From: CAZVKN01 sp964627035
Lineage (GTDB): Bacteria; Electryoneota; AABM5-125-24; Hatepunaeales; Hatepunaeaceae
Reading direction: 5' to 3'
Length of the DNA: 64,000 nucleotides
Assembly (NCBI GenBank): GCA_964627035.1
Contig: CAZVKN010000005.1
Span: forward strand, 62,001-126,000
Position 1 is the first letter of the stretch. Every line of letters begins with the position of its first letter. The translations under genes were made by a program, and so were the position numbers. This document shows, piece by piece, positions 43,325 through 52,723 of this stretch. A model generated the notes under the pieces. The model ran no database searches. It saw nothing but the letters and a program-made list of their open reading frames with translations, and was not told the origin of the DNA.

Positions 43325-46183
43325 TTATCGAATAACCACAAATTTTCCTGTTTGGGTGTCGCCGTTGTTCTCTACGGTCAGGTCTTCAACGGTAAATAGA
43401 TAGATTCCTGCAACCACCTGCTGTTTGTTGCGCGAGTTCAGATCCCACGATTCTGCAAAGTCCGCATTCCAACCGAGATTTGAGTCACCGCTGACGTTGT
43501 GAGGTACTATTGCCACCAGATCACCCGAGAGAGTATATATACGGATCAGGCACTCCATCGGAAGGTTGTAGAAGTATAGTCTTCTGTCTGTTTGCGGGAA
43601 GAAATCTGCCGAACCGTCAGCCCTGTTTTCCCAAGCCAATCCACCGTGCTCCACTGTGTAATCTGCATTGGCACGATAGGGATTGGGAACAACCCCGACT
43701 CCGTTGGCATCCGTCCCCGATGGAGCGGCATAAACTGCGTTGGCTATCCGTGCCGATTCAAGCGGTTCGGTACCGGTCTTGTAATCGCCGTAATCGTAAG
43801 CAGTGACCGAATAGTAGCGAGGAACCATCGGATGTGCGTTCTCTATGACGTAATAGTAATCTCCATTTACCGTATCAGCAATGAAGTTTCCTTGTGTGAT
43901 CAAACCGAGATTCTGTCCAACTGCTTTGCGGCTGAGTCTGACACCCAGCTTGACCGCTTCAACCGGAAGACTGTCCGGCTCGACTACCGGTCGGGCTGCC
44001 ATTGAATCGCGGTCACTGTATAAAGAATAGTCTATCCGGTCAAAGTTGTCGAGGAATGAGAACTCGCTCTCTACGAAAACATTTGAAACATAAATCCGGT
44101 ATCCCTCAAAATCAATCTCCCGCGAGAACGGATCCTGACTGACTTCTGAAGGAATTCGGTTCCACTTCAGTACGACATTTTTTGTCAGGAATTCATCGTC
44201 AACCGTGAATCGGTCATTGACCACAAACTGCGACTGATCAGAGTCTATGGGAATGGAAATCGGATCGTTTACAATTGACATGTTTGGCGCATCCGGGGGA
44301 GGAGGTCCTTTGAAATCGGGGTGACCGTCACCAAAGTCAAGCATGTCGTTGCCGATGGTATAGTCAAGATAGTCCGGTCGCTCCATCAGATCCTCAGCCC
44401 GCGACAGATGACCGTCGTTTTCACCTTCATCTTTACCGGGGTAAACATACTCCACACGAATACCACCTTCCCATTTATAGGCTACCATACCGGCTTCTTC
44501 GGCAAACAGACCGTCTTCACCAACATCCTCGCCGTACCAGCCGTCTCCAGTATCAAGGTATCCATCGCCCTCCGATCCGTCAGAATCACCTGTGTTCGGT
44601 TTATGGTCATTTCCCCAGTCATATAGCGGGGTGTCAATCATCGGATTGTCGTAAACTCGCGCTGCCCAATCCGAATTGTATCTTAAACTCGAAAAGTCAA
44701 ATAAGGTTGGATCAATGTTTTCATCTGTCGGCTGCGGGTTGTTGCGGTCGTGGAAGTTATTTCCGGCTACCGTAGCCACAGTCATCGAGAACTTTTCACC
44801 AGGATTCAATCGGTAAATCCGGTTTCCCGCTTCGTCAACATGATCAAAGATTCCTAGCGGTCCCCACGACAAGAGATAACGTGTGTCGTACCCGTTCGCC
44901 TGATCATCTGCATTTGCTGCATCAGGAACTTTCCAATGATGAGTTTCAAGCACCTCACCGGTGAATCTGTCCCTGATTACCTGAGGATGTGCCTGAATCC
45001 ACTCATCCTCGTTTGCATAAACCTGATCATAGTCAAATTCTCTATTCGACATCACAAAATACTTGCGATCATCTCCCATCGGAGTTCCAAAAGTCTCCGT
45101 CCATGCGCCCGGTGAACCGTCATCCTCCCACGAGGGACCGATATCAAGATCGGCATTCCCGTTAGAGATCCACCAGTTAAACGATGTACGAAGTTTCGGA
45201 TTTGGAGCTCTGACGACACGCGTGCCCATGACACCCGGAGCCTCAAAGTCCGCTCCGGATGCGTTGGTCTGATGACGTCCGTCATTGTCGGTGATGTACG
45301 CAGTGTTAATTACAGACGAATCAAGACCTCCATCCGGGCGTTCGTAGTAGAACCATTTCTGGAATCCGCAGATGTCATCCGTATGCCGATTTCGATTCCC
45401 CTTTCTGCCGACATCTGCATCAACATACAGACCTACATACAGATTCTTGAGGTAATTGCCCGCAATGTTCTCAATCTCCCAGTCCATGATAATGAAATTC
45501 TGGGCGTAATTGTAGGTCCATGTGTAGGACTTCTGTGTGATTTTTATACCGAGTGGTGTGTGCGGACCGTCAATAGGATCATCATTAACGTAAAAATCTT
45601 CAGTTAATGTATCCGAGTATGTACACACGAAATCTTGCTCGGATATCGCTGAATCTTGAAAGGACCAGATTTCGTTGCCGATACAGTCAAATACCAGCGG
45701 CAGAGTGCTTCTCTCAACAATACCGTTGATCTGACTATCTGTAGGTCCTTCTCCCGGATTAAACTCATTAATTGAAGGAGAAAGCCAGCCGTCCGTTCCA
45801 ACGGATACTCTGGGATATTCAAAGCCTTCAGCGCGAATCAAGGCACCGAGCCACAACGCACCCTGAAACAGATATTGGATGTCAGAACCACCCGGATACT
45901 CGCACTGCGGCGCCCATTCACCGGGGCGACAAGGATCATCCATACCACCGGTTGTCTCACCACCGTTACCAAAAAAACCGTAATTGGTGATATTCATCCA
46001 GATATTGGATCGCCGGTGCACCCGATTCATCCTGTTCAATTGAGCGAGGTCAACCCGCTGGGGACCGACACGCTTGTTATTGATCTCCTGCTGTGGCTCC
46101 GATACTGCTGCCTGAGAACGAAGCGGCATCAGAAGAGCTAACAACATAAAGATCCATGCTATATTTATAAATCGTCGTTGCAT
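43325..46183 (-). CDS. Large secreted protein of unknown function with FlgD-like C-terminus
   Basis: The 952-residue product (from ATG 46183) has a clear signal peptide (MQRRFINIAWIFMLLALLMP). A conserved-looking region RRSNIWMNITNYGFFGNGG...YPGGSDIQYLFQGALWLGA, given in outline, opens the mature protein; I have no family name for it. The middle is acidic and rich in D/N/G turns (about 520-620), then comes an FN3-like domain. The C-terminus (VVPNPYRANADY...FYNLPMECLIRIYTLSGDLV...GIYLFTVED) is a FlgD-Ig/sorting-type domain. ATG 46216 is an alternative start whose AGAGG is too close to the codon. It probably uses the adjacent PorV-like protein. Confidence 0.72.
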   Translation of the reverse strand: MQRRFINIAWIFMLLALLMPLRSQAAVSEPQQEINNKRVGPQRVDLAQLNRMNRVHRRSNIWMNITNYGFFGNGGETTGGMDDPCRPGEWAPQCEYPGGSDIQYLFQGALWLGALIRAEGFEYPRVSVGTDGWLSPSINEFNPGEGPTDSQINGIVERSTLPLVFDCIGNEIWSFQDSAISEQDFVCTYSDTLTEDFYVNDDPIDGPHTPLGIKITQKSYTWTYNYAQNFIIMDWEIENIAGNYLKNLYVGLYVDADVGRKGNRNRHTDDICGFQKWFYYERPDGGLDSSVINTAYITDNDGRHQTNASGADFEAPGVMGTRVVRAPNPKLRTSFNWWISNGNADLDIGPSWEDDGSPGAWTETFGTPMGDDRKYFVMSNREFDYDQVYANEDEWIQAHPQVIRDRFTGEVLETHHWKVPDAANADDQANGYDTRYLLSWGPLGIFDHVDEAGNRIYRLNPGEKFSMTVATVAGNNFHDRNNPQPTDENIDPTLFDFSSLRYNSDWAARVYDNPMIDTPLYDWGNDHKPNTGDSDGSEGDGYLDTGDGWYGEDVGEDGLFAEEAGMVAYKWEGGIRVEYVYPGKDEGENDGHLSRAEDLMERPDYLDYTIGNDMLDFGDGHPDFKGPPPPDAPNMSIVNDPISIPIDSDQSQFVVNDRFTVDDEFLTKNVVLKWNRIPSEVSQDPFSREIDFEGYRIYVSNVFVESEFSFLDNFDRIDYSLYSDRDSMAARPVVEPDSLPVEAVKLGVRLSRKAVGQNLGLITQGNFIADTVNGDYYYVIENAHPMVPRYYSVTAYDYGDYKTGTEPLESARIANAVYAAPSGTDANGVGVVPNPYRANADYTVEHGGLAWENRADGSADFFPQTDRRLYFYNLPMECLIRIYTLSGDLVAIVPHNVSGDSNLGWNADFAESWDLNSRNKQQVVAGIYLFTVEDLTVENNGDTQTGKFVVIR

Positions 46184-46221
46184 ATCAAAGTTGCCGAGTT
46201 TAGTTGTAAGTAGCATTCCTC

Positions 46222-48246
46222 TTAATTACCGCCATAAGCACCCATGTGCACACTTATATTCGGATCGCCTTCAGTGCGGCAGTCAGAACCTGCACTCAGA
46301 TGATAATCACTTTCCGGATCAACAAACAGAGGATCCTGCTCAAGATTGGTCGCTGAAAGATCGGTGTCTGAAGAGATGTCAACCGAAGTGACGGCATGAT
46401 TCCAGAAACAGTTGTATTCAATTTCCGGTTCAGACGTCCGACGCGCAAGAACACCCATTCCACCTCTGTCCGGTGAGCCGTTGCTGTAAAAGATATTGTT
46501 CCGGATTATCGGAGAAGAATTGTTGTCGCAGTTCACTCCGTAGTAAGCATTATGGACAATTGTATTGTTGATAATTCGCGGTGACGAGAGATTCTCAAGC
46601 CTGATTCCTGATGTCCCGACATCCCTAATCAGGTTATTGCGGATGTATGGATTCGAATGATCTGATACGTAAATGCCGTAGCCATCCCCTCCGGATATGG
46701 TATTGTCAAAGATGTCAGGAGAACTGTTAAACTTGCAGAAAACAGCAGCCTGTGAATTGTTGATCAGTTGACTGTTGGTAATTGAAGGAGCAGCGTAATC
46801 ATCGCAGAATATCCCGAAGGAGTTGCACTCTGAAATGACACAGTTGTCAATCATAGCATCGCGACGGTTAAGCCTGATCCCCCACTGAGCGTGAGATACA
46901 TTGGTATAGATTAGTTCAGTGCCTTCGTCACCACCTGATTCAAACAGAAGACCGAACCAGTCACCTCTGCTCGGGTTATCCACACCGGATACAAACTGAA
47001 TAGGCTCCCCCGCAGTGCCGTGGGCGATAATCTTTCCCTGCACACGCATTCTGTAAAGCCCCTCAACCCGTATCTCGACACCCTCTTCGATAGTCAAGGT
47101 CTCTCCTGCAGGCAGGACAATATCACTGGTCATGTAATACGGGGAACCGACTGCATCAAGTCTGTTTGTAACTCTCGGCAGGTTGGGAATACGGCGGCGA
47201 ATCTCACCGGAGCGGTAGATGTATGAATGAATACCGAGTTCCATTCGTGTACCGTCACTATCGAGAAGCATAGGATCTTCCGGACCGGCGTCAATTGCCG
47301 ATGATGTTGATTTCAAGTTGAAATCACCGGACACTTCCGCATCCGGTCTGACATCCACAAAAAATGGGTTCAGTCTGAGATTAAACTGCGCATCGCAAGA
47401 GTCGAGGTTGCCGTTAACCGTCACCACACGACCGATAGTATTCGGCGTCTGTTGATTGAACTCACCCGAGAAATTTGACCAGATGATGTTGTACTGCAAT
47501 TCAAGCGCCATGCGAGGTGCATCCGAGTCTTCCTTGCAGTAGATCCCATAGTCGTCGTTTTCAACAATGATGTTGTTTCGGATGGTCGGATCGGCTGTCC
47601 AGTGGACAAAAATACCGTGACCGGCGTTGTTCATAAAGACATTATTCTCGATGATCGGCGCTGAGTTGGTGTCGCAATGAACACCGTGAAAACCGCCGTT
47701 GACAAACCAACTGCGCTTTATGGTCGGAGCTGAATTTTTCAGAGTTATCGAGCCGTAGTCAACCACGGAACTGTCAAGCTCATTGTTAACCATACGGTAG
47801 ATCTGACGGTTGCCGTATTTTGCACCGTGCCAAAACCTGCAGTACTCAAAAACAGAGCCTGCATCAGCGTCAACCATCCAGATACCGTCCCAATCCCCAC
47901 GATCAGGGATAAGCCGACCGGACATAAAGGTAATCGGATCGTCTTCTGTTCCGCGTGCAATTATCCTTCCACTGATCTCAAGCGGCATCCCCGGCTCAAA
48001 TCTCAGTTCAACACCGGATTCGATAGTCAATGTCTGTCCGCTCTGCACTCGCAATGTATCCACAGCAAGATACGGACTGCCACTGACTCGAAGAACACCA
48101 TCTGCAGGCAGTTGGTCAATCGGGTTGCCTCGAAAAGGAGGAACGATGACATTGCTGGAATCGTCACATCCAACAACCGTCAATATTATTGCTACTGCCA
48201 ACAGTGTGGAACAAAGGGTGGAGAACCATCCTATTTTTCGATTCAT
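46222..48246 (-). CDS. Beta-helix lipoprotein (NosD-like)
   Basis: The 674-residue product has a lipobox TVVGC (Cys about 27). Two right-handed beta-helix domains follow (about 60-340 and 385-660), each opened by TLTIESGVELRFEPG or TLTIEEGVEIRVEG and built of NN-x-I-x-N coils (for example PIIENNVFMNNAGHGIFV). It ends HMGAYGGN with no sorting domain, consistent with lipid anchoring instead of type IX-like release. The domain order repeats that of the 38138 protein, so they are probably paralogues. A TTG 12 bases upstream is an alternative start. Confidence 0.8.
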   Translation of the reverse strand: MNRKIGWFSTLCSTLLAVAIILTVVGCDDSSNVIVPPFRGNPIDQLPADGVLRVSGSPYLAVDTLRVQSGQTLTIESGVELRFEPGMPLEISGRIIARGTEDDPITFMSGRLIPDRGDWDGIWMVDADAGSVFEYCRFWHGAKYGNRQIYRMVNNELDSSVVDYGSITLKNSAPTIKRSWFVNGGFHGVHCDTNSAPIIENNVFMNNAGHGIFVHWTADPTIRNNIIVENDDYGIYCKEDSDAPRMALELQYNIIWSNFSGEFNQQTPNTIGRVVTVNGNLDSCDAQFNLRLNPFFVDVRPDAEVSGDFNLKSTSSAIDAGPEDPMLLDSDGTRMELGIHSYIYRSGEIRRRIPNLPRVTNRLDAVGSPYYMTSDIVLPAGETLTIEEGVEIRVEGLYRMRVQGKIIAHGTAGEPIQFVSGVDNPSRGDWFGLLFESGGDEGTELIYTNVSHAQWGIRLNRRDAMIDNCVISECNSFGIFCDDYAAPSITNSQLINNSQAAVFCKFNSSPDIFDNTISGGDGYGIYVSDHSNPYIRNNLIRDVGTSGIRLENLSSPRIINNTIVHNAYYGVNCDNNSSPIIRNNIFYSNGSPDRGGMGVLARRTSEPEIEYNCFWNHAVTSVDISSDTDLSATNLEQDPLFVDPESDYHLSAGSDCRTEGDPNISVHMGAYGGN

Positions 48247-48308
48247 ATTTCTGAACAAGCCTCTTTAGTATGCGATATTTAATCTTCCAATAGCAGCTTG
48301 CACAAATG

Positions 48309-48436
48309 AGTCTGTCTGATAGTAGGCTATACCGCTGTCAACCCGCCGCGGTTGACAGATCAACCTATGCAATATCAAGAATGTAGCTGTCAGGTACGGC
48401 GACCTGACAGCGACAATTCACATTATCGGACAGACA
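48309..48436 (+). mobile_element. Family B 128-bp MITE-like element, copy 5 (complete)
   Basis: Both outer arms are intact: AGTCTGTCTGATAGTAG at the left and ATTATCGGACAGACA at the right. The two hairpins are CTGTCAACCCGCCGCGGTTG-ACAG and CTGTCAGGTACGGCGACCTG-ACAG. The flanks CAAATG (48303-48308) and CAGATG (48437-48442) agree at 5 of 6 positions, matching the 6-bp duplication seen at 35256. It lies between the TonB receptor gene and the beta-helix lipoprotein gene. Confidence 0.88.
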
Positions 48437-48471
48437 CAGATGCAACTGTATCAAAAAGACGCTCTCTCAAT

Positions 48472-51400
48472 TTAGAATGTCATACCGACACGGAACAAAA
48501 CGTTACGTCCCGGTTCAAAGTTACGTGGGTTTGCGTCATACTCCTCACGATTCTCATTCGGATCAAATTCCGGATTAAGCGGGTGAAAACGTTCCTTCGG
48601 GCTTCCGGTTTCGGCGTAAATACCCTGAACATTTTGCTTGTTGAACAAATTGTTGACCGTAAATCCGAAGAACAGCCGATTCCCGCGCTTTCCATCAGCA
48701 GCATTGAGAACGTAGAATTTCTCAAATTTGAGTGTTGTCCTTTCATGCCACGGATAACGGGCAGAATTGGAGAGAATCAGGTTTGAATTTTCAATACCTG
48801 TCGTATAGATCGAAGGAGTGTAAGGCAGCCCCGATCCAAACTCCCATTGAAGCGTCATCAACCAGTCATCCGGCATCACCAGATTGAACAGATGCGGGTG
48901 GTCACCTTTGTTGTACTGCACGGTTAAGTAGGAATTCACCTTATGAGTCTCATCCCAGGCGAGCGGGTGCTCGTCGTAATTAGCCGGCACGTTGTTCAGG
49001 CGCGCTTCCTGATTTGCGTGCTGATCTGATGCTTTACCGAATGCATAAGAGAAGTCGTAGTTGAATGTCATCGCCCAGTGGTTTGCGGGACGCTTCTCAA
49101 TTGAGATCTCAAAACCGCGCATCCTGCCGTAGTCCTGATTCACATAACGGTCAATTTCCACGTTCTTCCACTTCTCTTCACTCGTTGCGATCAGGTCATA
49201 CTGATCTTTATAGTAACCGGAGATGTCAAACACTACATAATCGGATATTTGAGTATTGACCCCAAGCTCGTACTGGATTGTCTTCTCATACTCCAGATTC
49301 GGGTTTCCGATTGCACTGTTGACATCGAGATTCGCAGTCGCTGACTTATAGAAGTACTGGAATGAAGGCGCCTGATAGAAATGTCCGTAGTTGAAATACA
49401 GCTTGGATCGTTCGGTTATGGGATGCGATATACCGAGACGCGGGCTGAAACGCCATGTACCACGTTCAGCAAATGTCGCACCCGGCTCGTCCTCCTGTAC
49501 CCTCAGTCGGAATACCTCAACCACATCATCCGGGTGTATGATGAAGTCGTATCGCAGTCCGGCGTTCAGTATTAATCCCTCAAACTCCATCTTGTCCTGC
49601 AGATAAACGGCACCTTCCCAGGGTTTGTAATGATAGAAGTCACGTTTTCCACCACGATCCGCCCATTTCGATCCGGGAGGCAGCGATGCTTCACCTTCAT
49701 ACAGCAAGTCCGGTTGTATCAGAGATTGCATCTCGAGATCACGATACTTCATCTCAAAGCCGGTTTTGACTTCATGGAAACGTGACATCTGGCTCTGAAT
49801 GTCAAATTTGATCGTGTATTCTGTGGACTGCCGGTCGTACCAGTAAGCCGTTCCGTCCCACAGACCGGGATTGATAAACTGGTCTGCCGGGTCACGAACG
49901 CCGTTGTTGTTGTAATCGAGGAACCACTCCTGGGTCTCGTTTGCCGTGAAGTTTCGCAGGTTAAACTCAGGATTGTCAGTGTCGTGGATGGTGCGGTTGA
50001 TCCAGGTTGATTTGCCGTTAATCCAGTGGTAAATGTCTGCGGGCCAATCGCTGCCGCGTGCCTGCTCACCGTAGCTGTAATAGATCGGACGGGAACGGTC
50101 AGCGTTGGAGTTCCAGTCGGTGTATCTCGTGAACAGCTCATACTCGTCAAACATTCCGTTTGGCGGGTCATAGCGACCGTTCAGGGTCTTCTCGGTTCCG
50201 AGACGGTACAGCCCTGCCCCTGTCTGCTGACTCGCTGAGGAGGGCAGATCAAACCAGATCTCACCCGGATTCCACAGACCGTTGTATTCTCCTGTGATCG
50301 GATCAGGTTCGTCAATGAACGGCTCGCCGGTATCCCAAAAGTAGTCACCGTCTATGAACGGTTCACCATCATCAGCTCCGGCACTGCGTTCCTGTAGGTC
50401 GCGCTTGTCAACAACACCGTTGCTGTTCATGTCGTCGTAGCCTTCAGAGTAGTCAAATCTGCCGTTACCGTTCGTGTCAAAGTATTGCTCACCTTCGTCA
50501 TAGCGGAAGTTGTTGTTTGCATCAACCCACGGTTCCCAGGGATTGTATGAACCGTCACTGTTTGCATCAATAAATCGCTCGCCGTCCCACCTACCGTTGC
50601 CGTTCCAGTCATGCTCGGGAAGCTGCGGTTCTGCGCCGTCCCACCTGCCGTTTCCGTTGACATCGCTATATGAATCCCACGGGTCAAAAACCCCTATGTT
50701 GTTCTCACCTGTCAGCGGGTTTGCCACGTCAATCCACGGCTCGGCAGCATCGTATATTCCGTTGCCGTTCAGGTCAACCCAATCCTCACCTCGATCCCAA
50801 CGTCCATTGTAGTTCAGGTCTTCATATCCCTCTCCCCCACCGTCAAAGATACCGTTTCCGTTGGCATCCATATAACCGTCCATAAAGCCGTTGCCGTCGG
50901 AATCGGAGTACTCGTCATCTTCCAGCCAGCGATTTCCATTACGGTCAAACGCATTTGCCATTTCATCTTCAATGTCTTCGAGAAGGGTGAAGTCACCGGG
51001 GCTTTTGCCGCGGGGCTGTACCTTAGAGCGTGTGTAGAAGTTAATGAGTTTAACTGTATAAAAAGTCTTTGAGCTGATCTGATCGGTGAATGTCAGTGTG
51101 TTACTGAAATTGCGGTTGAATGCCCAAGGGCGATTTTCGAGGTTGTACTTGTAATTGTAGCCGTAGTTACCTGATACACCGCCTTCCCCGTAAGGATAGA
51201 TGTCCCACTGGCTATAGCTCGTAGTAGTGTATAGAGTCAGCTTTTGTGCATCTGTCAGTTTGTATGCGAGCTTTAACGATGCCTGATAGTCGTTCCGCTG
51301 GCGTTCAGGCAGTTCTATGCCGATACCAAGGTGGTCACTCGGTTCGCGGTTGATGTCGAACGGCGTCCAGGTGTTGTTCAGCTTGCCGATGCCGGAGAAG

Positions 51401-52278
51401 AAGAAGGTCATTGTTTTTCCGAACATCTGCTTGCTGTAAGGAACCGGACCGCCAAACGACAGCTCCATCCTGTCAGTATCAAACGAAAAGTTTTCAATGA
51501 TGCGGTCAGTCTGGTATTCAAGCCGCCCGGCATAACCCTTTTGCGAGCCTTCTGCGGTGGTAATCTGAATCAGACCGCTCGTAACGCGCCCATACTCGGC
51601 GTTAAAACCACCGGTCAGCACCTCTACAGCATCAATAGCTTCACCGGACACCTGAAAGTTCAACTGAGTATCCTCAATCGGATCACGACGGTCAACGCCT
51701 TCAACGATAAAGGCAGAGCTGCCCGAACGACCACCGCGCATATGCATCTTGCCTTCGGGATCAATTTTGATTCCGGTGCCCATAGCGGCAAGACTCTCAA
51801 TTGTCTCAGGTCTGGTTATCTCCAGCTTTTGCTTGTCGAACGTTGTACCACTGGAAGTTTTATCCAATTGAACCTCCGGTCTGTCATAGACAATGATCAC
51901 TTCCTCAAGCTTGATGGCGGATGAAGTCAATTTTGCATCAAGATTAGTGGTGAGGTCAATGTTGACCATCACCTCGGCAACCTTATAGGGGTGGTACCCG
52001 ACATAGGTGATTTCAACATCGTAAATACCGGGTGAGATATTCAGAATGGAGTAGTATCCGTCCAGATCGGTCATTGCGCCATGATCCGTCTGCATACCGT
52101 CTTTGTAAAGGACGACATTGGCTACGGGAATGCCTTCGCCGGATTTCTTGTCAATTACTTGTCCGGTGATTTTACCGGTTGACCCGGCATAGAGTAGGTA
52201 AGTCGGTATCGCGATAAATGATACTATCAGGAGCATAACCGCAATGAATCGGGGCAAGCGAACTTTATCTGCCAGCAT
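48472..52278 (-). CDS. TonB-dependent receptor with EF-hand-like insertion
   Basis: This is a 1268-residue outer-membrane receptor. The N-terminal membrane/signal segment (1-31) is followed by a carboxypeptidase-regulatory-like domain (about 35-118, GKITGQVIDKKSGEGIPVAN in outline), a plug domain (about 140-240, with MHMRGGRSGSSAFIVEGV) and a beta-barrel ending in an aromatic residue (VGMTF). Residues 445-715 are an unusual insertion of eleven or more D-x-N-G-N-G-x-x-D units. Receptors of this sort import large ligands driven by TonB, or act with a SusD-like lipoprotein; no SusD homologue is next to it. GAGG lies 5 bases upstream of ATG. Confidence 0.9.
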   Translation of the reverse strand: MLADKVRLPRFIAVMLLIVSFIAIPTYLLYAGSTGKITGQVIDKKSGEGIPVANVVLYKDGMQTDHGAMTDLDGYYSILNISPGIYDVEITYVGYHPYKVAEVMVNIDLTTNLDAKLTSSAIKLEEVIIVYDRPEVQLDKTSSGTTFDKQKLEITRPETIESLAAMGTGIKIDPEGKMHMRGGRSGSSAFIVEGVDRRDPIEDTQLNFQVSGEAIDAVEVLTGGFNAEYGRVTSGLIQITTAEGSQKGYAGRLEYQTDRIIENFSFDTDRMELSFGGPVPYSKQMFGKTMTFFFSGIGKLNNTWTPFDINREPSDHLGIGIELPERQRNDYQASLKLAYKLTDAQKLTLYTTTSYSQWDIYPYGEGGVSGNYGYNYKYNLENRPWAFNRNFSNTLTFTDQISSKTFYTVKLINFYTRSKVQPRGKSPGDFTLLEDIEDEMANAFDRNGNRWLEDDEYSDSDGNGFMDGYMDANGNGIFDGGGEGYEDLNYNGRWDRGEDWVDLNGNGIYDAAEPWIDVANPLTGENNIGVFDPWDSYSDVNGNGRWDGAEPQLPEHDWNGNGRWDGERFIDANSDGSYNPWEPWVDANNNFRYDEGEQYFDTNGNGRFDYSEGYDDMNSNGVVDKRDLQERSAGADDGEPFIDGDYFWDTGEPFIDEPDPITGEYNGLWNPGEIWFDLPSSASQQTGAGLYRLGTEKTLNGRYDPPNGMFDEYELFTRYTDWNSNADRSRPIYYSYGEQARGSDWPADIYHWINGKSTWINRTIHDTDNPEFNLRNFTANETQEWFLDYNNNGVRDPADQFINPGLWDGTAYWYDRQSTEYTIKFDIQSQMSRFHEVKTGFEMKYRDLEMQSLIQPDLLYEGEASLPPGSKWADRGGKRDFYHYKPWEGAVYLQDKMEFEGLILNAGLRYDFIIHPDDVVEVFRLRVQEDEPGATFAERGTWRFSPRLGISHPITERSKLYFNYGHFYQAPSFQYFYKSATANLDVNSAIGNPNLEYEKTIQYELGVNTQISDYVVFDISGYYKDQYDLIATSEEKWKNVEIDRYVNQDYGRMRGFEISIEKRPANHWAMTFNYDFSYAFGKASDQHANQEARLNNVPANYDEHPLAWDETHKVNSYLTVQYNKGDHPHLFNLVMPDDWLMTLQWEFGSGLPYTPSIYTTGIENSNLILSNSARYPWHERTTLKFEKFYVLNAADGKRGNRLFFGFTVNNLFNKQNVQGIYAETGSPKERFHPLNPEFDPNENREEYDANPRNFEPGRNVLFRVGMTF
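50134..50946 (-). repeat. Acidic D-x-N-G-N-G repeat block inside the TonB receptor
   Basis: About 270 residues consist of units such as DANGNGIFDGG, DLNYNGRWDRGED, DLNGNGIYDAAEP, DVNGNGRWDGAEP and DTNGNGRFDYSEG, separated by short aromatic linkers (W, F and Y before the Asp). The spacing of acidic and Asn residues is that of calcium-binding EF-hand/dockerin loops or thrombospondin type-3 repeats. One further unit (DYNNNGVRDPADQ) lies near residue 788. Confidence 0.85.
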
Positions 52279-52339
52279 AGAAACCTCTTAATTCGTCGCT
52301 TAAAATCGTGCTTATATATAAGGTACGAAGCTATCATAG

Positions 52340-52368
52340 AATTTAATAATCTTTCACTGTATAGTCAA
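52340..52368 (-). promoter_or_regulatory. Candidate promoter of the TonB receptor gene
   Basis: On the minus strand TTGACT (52363-52368) is followed after 17 bases by TAAATT (52340-52345). A perfect palindrome CTTATATATAAG (52311-52322) lies downstream in the leader and could be an operator or a second -10. Confidence 0.4.
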
Positions 52369-52474
52369 GTGTTCTGTGATTGAGTTGAGAACGGATAGTG
52401 AAGGAGGGGGAAGATTTTCACGTCTGATACAAAACGGGTACTTATTTGGAAAGTATTAACCAAGTAGTGATTTT

Positions 52475-52527
52475 GTAGTCGTGGTTGTCTCAACCACGAC
52501 GTCGGGGTTGAGACAACCCCGACTACA
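52475..52527. repeat. Family A repeat, copy 5 (most regular)
   Basis: Twin hairpins GTCGTGGTTG-TCT-CAACCACGAC and GTCGGGGTTG-AGA-CAACCCCGAC are placed back to back inside TGTA...TACA ends. Almost the whole 53 bp is also one large palindrome. Confidence 0.88.
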
Positions 52528-52615
52528 AACTAACAAACCACTGCAAAGTTAATACCTCCTTATTTATAGTGATTTACATATCTATTTTCTGTCCATTTGC
52601 CATCCCAGGCTTGAC

Positions 52616-52718
52616 AGTCTGTCCGAAGATTGATGTATCCGCTGTCAACCCGCCGTGGTTGACAGCTAGTTTACGTTATATCAATATATTGACTGTCAGG
52701 TACGGCGACCTGACAGCA
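52616..52718 (+). repeat. Family B twin-hairpin repeat, copy 6 (right arm lost)
   Basis: The left arm AGTCTGTCCGAAGATTG and both hairpins (52640-52665 and 52692-52717) are present. The right arm is missing; the stop codon of the next minus-strand gene lies 6 bp beyond hairpin 2. Confidence 0.85.
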
Positions 52719-52723
52719 GATGC

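Larger units (their letters stand above)
52279..52723. other. Intergenic region with two repeats
   Basis: In 445 bp there is the TonB receptor promoter region, an AT-rich stretch, a family A repeat (52475-52527) and a family B repeat (52616-52718). No gene was recognised. Confidence 0.6.
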
